Source of the DNA: UBA6623 sp965238125
Lineage (GTDB): Bacteria > Acidobacteriota > Terriglobia > Bryobacterales > UBA6623
Direction of reading: 5' to 3'
Length of the DNA stretch: 64,000 bases
NCBI GenBank assembly: GCA_965238125.1
Contig: OZ250179.1
Location: 6,820,001-6,884,000 of the forward strand
The notes beneath the pieces are model-generated. The model was not told the origin of the DNA and made no database searches. It saw nothing but the letters and a program-made list of their open reading frames with translations. Within the stretch, counting starts at the first letter, position 1. Every line of letters begins with the position of its first letter. Positions 60,991 through 64,000 of the stretch are shown here, piece by piece. A program made the translations under genes and the position numbers.

Positions 60991-62088
60991 TTAGTCGTAC
61001 GCCAATGCTTCGATCGGATCCTGTTGCGCCGCCTTTGTCGCCGGATAGAAAGACCCCGCCAACGAGCCGATCACGGCAATCAACGCTCCCCAGAAAAGCC
61101 ACGACGGCAGGATCAGAACCGTCACCAGCGGGAAGTAGGTTTCGACCACCGTCTTGGTCACGAAGGCGAACAAATACCCGACAAGAATACCGGCGGCGCA
61201 AAGAACCAATGTCTCGCGCATGACGAGCTTCGTAATATACGCTTTCGACGCGCCCATGGATTTCAGAATGCCGATCTCGCGGGTTCGCTCGAGAATCGAC
61301 GTATACATCGACAGCATCACCACCATGAAACCGATAATGACGGCAATACCGATAATCACGTTGATGAATTGCGACGACATCGACCGCAGGTCGGCGGCGG
61401 CCTGGGAGAGCAAGTCTTCCATCGCGTACACCGGGTAGGAGGGCAGCAACGCCTTGATTTTGGCGATCACCGGTTGGGTCGCCGCCGGGTCGCCGAGCTT
61501 CAAATACAGTTGGCTCAGCCTGCCCTGCCAGCCCAGCAGTTCCTGCATCGTGTCGAGCCGAATGAAGATGCGCGACATCTTGCCGCTCTCGACGACGCCG
61601 GCCACGCGGAAGTCGTGGTTGAGGAAATTGAGGGTGTCTCCGACGCCCACTTTCTTATAGTGCGCGTAGACCTCGTCCACCGCGGCGTCGTAGGGACCTT
61701 CGATCGGTCCACCCTCGAGATAGCGGATGCCGCCGCACATTTCGACAAAACGGTCCCATTCCACGCCGGTAACCGTTTGCAGGTTGCCGAGCGTCGTGAG
61801 CGTCGTGCCGGTGGCGATGCGGATATCGGGAATAGTCTCCTCAAGACGGTTGAGCAGCTTCTGGGGAATGTCGGCGTTTCCCAAGCTCTGCGCCGCGCTG
61901 CTGGTCGAGGGACGAATCACGATGTCGGCGCCGACGCCGCGGCTTCTGCGCTGCGATTCCCACAGCAAACCTTCCGAGACGCCGACAATCATCAAAATCA
62001 TCGTGACCTCGACGGCGACGGCGAGCACGCTGAGCCCGGTCCGGATCGGCCGGTGCGTCAGGTTACGGGCAATCATTTGGTTAATCAT
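60991..62088 (-). CDS. FtsX/LolC/MacB-type ABC permease
   Basis: 365 residues from ATG 62088, which overlaps the end of the upstream gene by 8 bases. Four helices are placed as in MacB: LSVLAVAVEVTMILMIVGVS near the N-terminus, then a periplasmic domain of about 215 residues, then a three-helix FtsX domain including IIGIAVIIGFMVVMLSMYTS and ILERTREIGILKSMGASKA (coupling helix), and WLFWGALIAVIGSLAGSFYP. Probably mechanotransmits ATP energy to an outer component rather than transporting across the membrane itself. Confidence 0.9.
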   Translation of the reverse strand: MINQMIARNLTHRPIRTGLSVLAVAVEVTMILMIVGVSEGLLWESQRRSRGVGADIVIRPSTSSAAQSLGNADIPQKLLNRLEETIPDIRIATGTTLTTLGNLQTVTGVEWDRFVEMCGGIRYLEGGPIEGPYDAAVDEVYAHYKKVGVGDTLNFLNHDFRVAGVVESGKMSRIFIRLDTMQELLGWQGRLSQLYLKLGDPAATQPVIAKIKALLPSYPVYAMEDLLSQAAADLRSMSSQFINVIIGIAVIIGFMVVMLSMYTSILERTREIGILKSMGASKAYITKLVMRETLVLCAAGILVGYLFAFVTKTVVETYFPLVTVLILPSWLFWGALIAVIGSLAGSFYPATKAAQQDPIEALAYD

Positions 62089-63022
62089 GTCCGTCCGCCT
62101 CCCCGGGTTGGCTTTCCGGGGTGTCTCCGATTCGTTCGATTTCGACACCCTTCGGGGCTTTCAACTCGAAGCTGTGCTCGGAAAGCGCTTCATTCAGCCC
62201 GGGCTTGACGATGCGCAACTGCACTTCATAGCCGTCCTTGGGACGCGACAAGAAAATCGTCCTCGGATAGGGCAACCCATCCGCTTCCCCCCATTCCGTA
62301 TAGAATGCGTCGGTCACCAGATCGGCTTCGTCATCAAAGGTTTGCATGCGAGCGATGTGGAAACCGCCGCGGTCAAACCAAATCTTGCGCGAAAGCCTCA
62401 GTTTCCCCTCCGCGCCGCGGCTCATCAGGTGGACGACCTGATAAGCGCGATCGCCGTACAGCACGTTTTCGAGCATGCGGTGGGGCTCATTCTGGCGCGG
62501 CGGGTCGACCAAGACGGCTTCGAGCAAGTGCTGTGGCCGCACCCGGTCAATGCGTCTTTTAGACGGCCCGCTCGCCGCCGCGTTGCCCACCAAGAAACGA
62601 TTCTTCGGCGGGATATGGACCTTGAACTCGATGCCGTCGGAGACCATGTCGAATGCTTTACTTTTCACGACAGGCAACTCGGCGATCGTGCGGATCTTCG
62701 CGGGTCGCTCGATCAAGATGAAGCCACGAACTTCGGTGAATTCTCGAACCCGTCGAAGACCGCTATCCTCTCCCCCGGCGGCTTGTTCGTCGGTGACGAC
62801 CGACAGCCGCAATTCGACGGTCGACTTCATCGTACGGATGGCGCCGAAAGCCTCCAGTTTCTCGGTTAGTTCCTCGATCGTCGCCGCGGTCCGAGCGGTA
62901 GGCAGCGCCCGCTCGACGCGCGTGCGCACCAAGCAGCTCGTACCGACCCCAACGCACACCAAGATCGCCGGAATGAGCGGAGATCTAGCTATGAGGGGGA
63001 AAAACCGAACGCGGTGAGGCAA
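62081..63022 (-). CDS. Lipoprotein-sorting (LolA-like) outer component of the ABC set
   Basis: 313 residues if a TTG at 63022 is used; other starts (TTG or GTG about 30-35 codons in) are possible. N-terminal hydrophobic AILVCVGVGTSCL contains a lipobox-like G-T-S-C. The mature part is beta-rich and LolA/DUF4292-like: VREFTEVRGFILIERPAKIR, FDMVSDGIEFKVHIPPKNRF and LPYPRTIFLSRP. It overlaps the permease by 8 bases. A role in moving lipid or lipoprotein is inferred from the gene set. Confidence 0.75.
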   Translation of the reverse strand: MPHRVRFFPLIARSPLIPAILVCVGVGTSCLVRTRVERALPTARTAATIEELTEKLEAFGAIRTMKSTVELRLSVVTDEQAAGGEDSGLRRVREFTEVRGFILIERPAKIRTIAELPVVKSKAFDMVSDGIEFKVHIPPKNRFLVGNAAASGPSKRRIDRVRPQHLLEAVLVDPPRQNEPHRMLENVLYGDRAYQVVHLMSRGAEGKLRLSRKIWFDRGGFHIARMQTFDDEADLVTDAFYTEWGEADGLPYPRTIFLSRPKDGYEVQLRIVKPGLNEALSEHSFELKAPKGVEIERIGDTPESQPGEADGHD

Positions 63023-63028
63023 TCCTTG

Positions 63029-63034
63029 ATTATA
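63029..63034 (-). promoter_or_regulatory. Perfect TATAAT on minus strand ahead of the Lol-like operon
   Basis: The hexamer ends about 6 bases before the TTG at 63022, so transcription would begin at or just before the start codon. That implies either a leaderless message from the TTG or a start further downstream. Confidence 0.45.
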
Positions 63035-63151
63035 TCAGCCGCCCCGAGCGAGACCGTCGCGCGAACAAAGGATGGGTGCGCGACATAAATATGGGAAAGT
63101 CGGCGGCCCGGGATCGAACGCTTCCCGGCTGCAATTTTCCCTTGGTTCGGC

Positions 63152-63270
63152 CATGGCTAAAGCCGTACGGGAAAAGGCCGTTGAAACGGCCTCCTACCCG
63201 GACGACGAGCCCTTTAAACCGGCCCTCGAAGGGCCGGCCTATTTGCAATCCAAGCCCGGTGAACCGGGCT
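63152..63270 (-). repeat. Triple-hairpin repeat (family 4), copy b
   Basis: Inverted match of 30874-30987. Read on the minus strand, stems are GCCCGG/CCGGGC, CCGGCCC/GGGCCGG and AGGCCGT/ACGGCCT. Compared with copy a, stems 2 and 3 change at paired positions. Confidence 0.8.
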
Positions 63271-63390
63271 AAGTGAGGGATAAGTGAGGGCTAAGCGTGG
63301 ACTTCCGTCCACGCCTCTGCTTCTATTGCTCGCATGGCCGGCGGGACGTCCCACATTCATGTCGCACACCCACGAAAGATACGGCCGGAA

Positions 63391-63612
63391 TCAGACGAGT
63401 TCCACGATCGCACGGTGGGCGGTAGAGACAAGAGCCGCATCGCACGTGACCAGGGGAATCTCCAGGCTTTCCGCCAACGCAAGGTAGGCCGCATCGTACG
63501 CGCTAAAATTGTGCCTCAATTCCCAAACGCGCGGGAGCAATACCTCATGGGTCCAGTCGCCCGCAGTCCGACGCTGGGCAACGCAGCCCCTTTTAGAGTA
63601 ATGTAAGATACA
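63391..63612 (-). pseudogene. PIN-domain (VapC-like) C-terminal remnant
   Basis: A minus-strand frame open over 73 codons from just after a TGA to a TGA at 63391. It ends VWELRHNFSAYDAAYLALAE, then LEIPLVTCDAALVSTAHRAI. These carry the third and fourth acidic positions of the PIN nuclease fold (Asp in YDAAY and in TCDAAL). The first half of the domain with its first Asp is missing and no start codon is evident, so I call it a remnant. Confidence 0.7.
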
Positions 63613-63768
63613 TCATTCATGTCTGGGTTGCCTCATATCCTTGAATCTGGTATAACCCTTGGCAACTCGATGCGATTCGTGCTCCGAGTTGACGGCCCGT
63701 AGCCGCCCGCTTGGGCGGGGACTTGATCGCTTCCCCCGGGCCCCAGGGTCGCGGGCTAAGACAATTTC

Positions 63769-64000
63769 ATGGCACGCAAGGCCCAAAACAAGAAAGCTGG
63801 CCCGGCGAAGGCGCGGCAACCTAAGAAGAGCGTCAAGAAGAAGATGGCCGCTGTTCGCCCCCCGGAAAAGAAGAAGACCAAGAAGACTTCAAAACCGGCC
63901 GCGAAAAAGAAGGCCCTGAAAAAGACCCCCGCAGCGGCCAAGCCGGCTAAGAAGAAGCCGGCGGCCAAGACGCCCAAAGGGTCCTCCGTGGCGAAGAAGA
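63769..64000 (+). CDS. Lys/Ala/Pro-rich protein, histone H1-like (3' end cut by window edge)
   Basis: 77 codons from ATG 63769 to the edge, no stop. Composition is almost entirely Lys, Ala, Pro, with repeating KKTKKTSKPAAKKKALKK-type blocks, as in bacterial histone H1-like proteins or the basic leaders of some larger proteins. Nucleic-acid binding is plausible. Whether this is a whole small protein or the leader of a bigger one cannot be decided here. No clear Shine-Dalgarno. Confidence 0.65.
   Translation, partial: MARKAQNKKAGPAKARQPKKSVKKKMAAVRPPEKKKTKKTSKPAAKKKALKKTPAAAKPAKKKPAAKTPKGSSVAKK

Noticed and set aside
63085..63130. A GTTCGATCC-like string on the minus strand resembling a tRNA T-arm
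   Set aside because: No acceptor, D or anticodon stem of proper size can be placed around it; the stem pairing is an ordinary GC hairpin.
1..64000. CRISPR array or phage island
   Set aside because: Repeats found here are few, unevenly spaced and hairpin-like, with no spacer pattern; no integrase, capsid, terminase or cas gene was seen.

Overview
This is about 64 kb of high-GC bacterial chromosome with genes on both strands. Three things point to the Acidobacteriota, most likely the Solibacter/Bryobacter side. A secreted beta-propeller protein ends in the domain first defined in Solibacter (TIGR03437 type). One gene encodes a VWFA-related acidobacterial protein. Many enzymes carry twin-arginine signals, and there is a paired DUF1549/DUF1553 plus DUF1501 locus. 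I see no tRNA, rRNA or CRISPR array.

Layout. 0-2 kb: a Gfo/Idh/MocA oxidoreductase with a secreted SMP-30 protein cut by the left edge. 2.6-8 kb: a decayed glycosyltransferase region with an IS110 and an IS1380 transposase, a GT4-type remnant and a frameshifted GT2 gene. 8-17.5 kb: a DksA/TraR zinc-finger protein, a second SMP-30 protein, a secreted conserved protein, an enolase-superfamily dehydratase with a sodium:solute symporter, moeA-moaC and the VWFA protein. 17.6-28.4 kb: coproheme decarboxylase, a Tat-exported aldo/keto reductase, lipA, an FGE-sulfatase domain protein, a two-domain glycosyltransferase, rhodanese, a TRAP-type binding lipoprotein beside an Nramp-like transporter, and an M50 protease. 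28.5-41 kb: the sorbosone-dehydrogenase/TIGR03437 protein, a CehA-type metallohydrolase, a second Nramp-like protein, an ArnT-like transferase, another Gfo/Idh/MocA enzyme, cdd and a NadD-like gene. 41.4-48.8 kb: cysK with an Rrf2/CymR-like regulator, an intact-looking IS630 element, the DUF1549/1553-DUF1501 pair, an FtsB-like protein and cutA. 49-56 kb: a membrane patatin and a partial tad pilus cluster (cpaB-cpaF-tadB-tadC). 56-64 kb: an NtrC-family fragment facing a possible toxin-antitoxin-like pair, a sugar isomerase, scpA-scpB, an Flp pilin, a Lol-like ABC set, a PIN-domain remnant and a Lys/Ala/Pro-rich protein cut by the right edge.

Functional picture. Much of the window fits a saprophytic heterotroph that processes sugars and sugar acids in the periplasm: SMP-30 lactonases, MR/MLE dehydratase, Gfo/Idh enzymes, sorbosone-type propeller, sugar isomerase and SSS symporter. 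Housekeeping genes for Mo-cofactor, lipoate, heme, cysteine, pyrimidine salvage and chromosome condensation are interspersed.

The most unusual content is between the genes. At least five families of short dispersed repeats occur in two or more copies. Two of them show compensatory changes in hairpin arms, meaning selection or mobility at the level of structure. There is also a probable programmed -1 frameshift in the IS630 transposase, an 8+8 bp palindrome at the start of the Rrf2 gene, and an inverted-repeat-bounded element near 56 kb. Several starts are my choice and are flagged where uncertain. All family assignments come from reading motifs, not from database searches.
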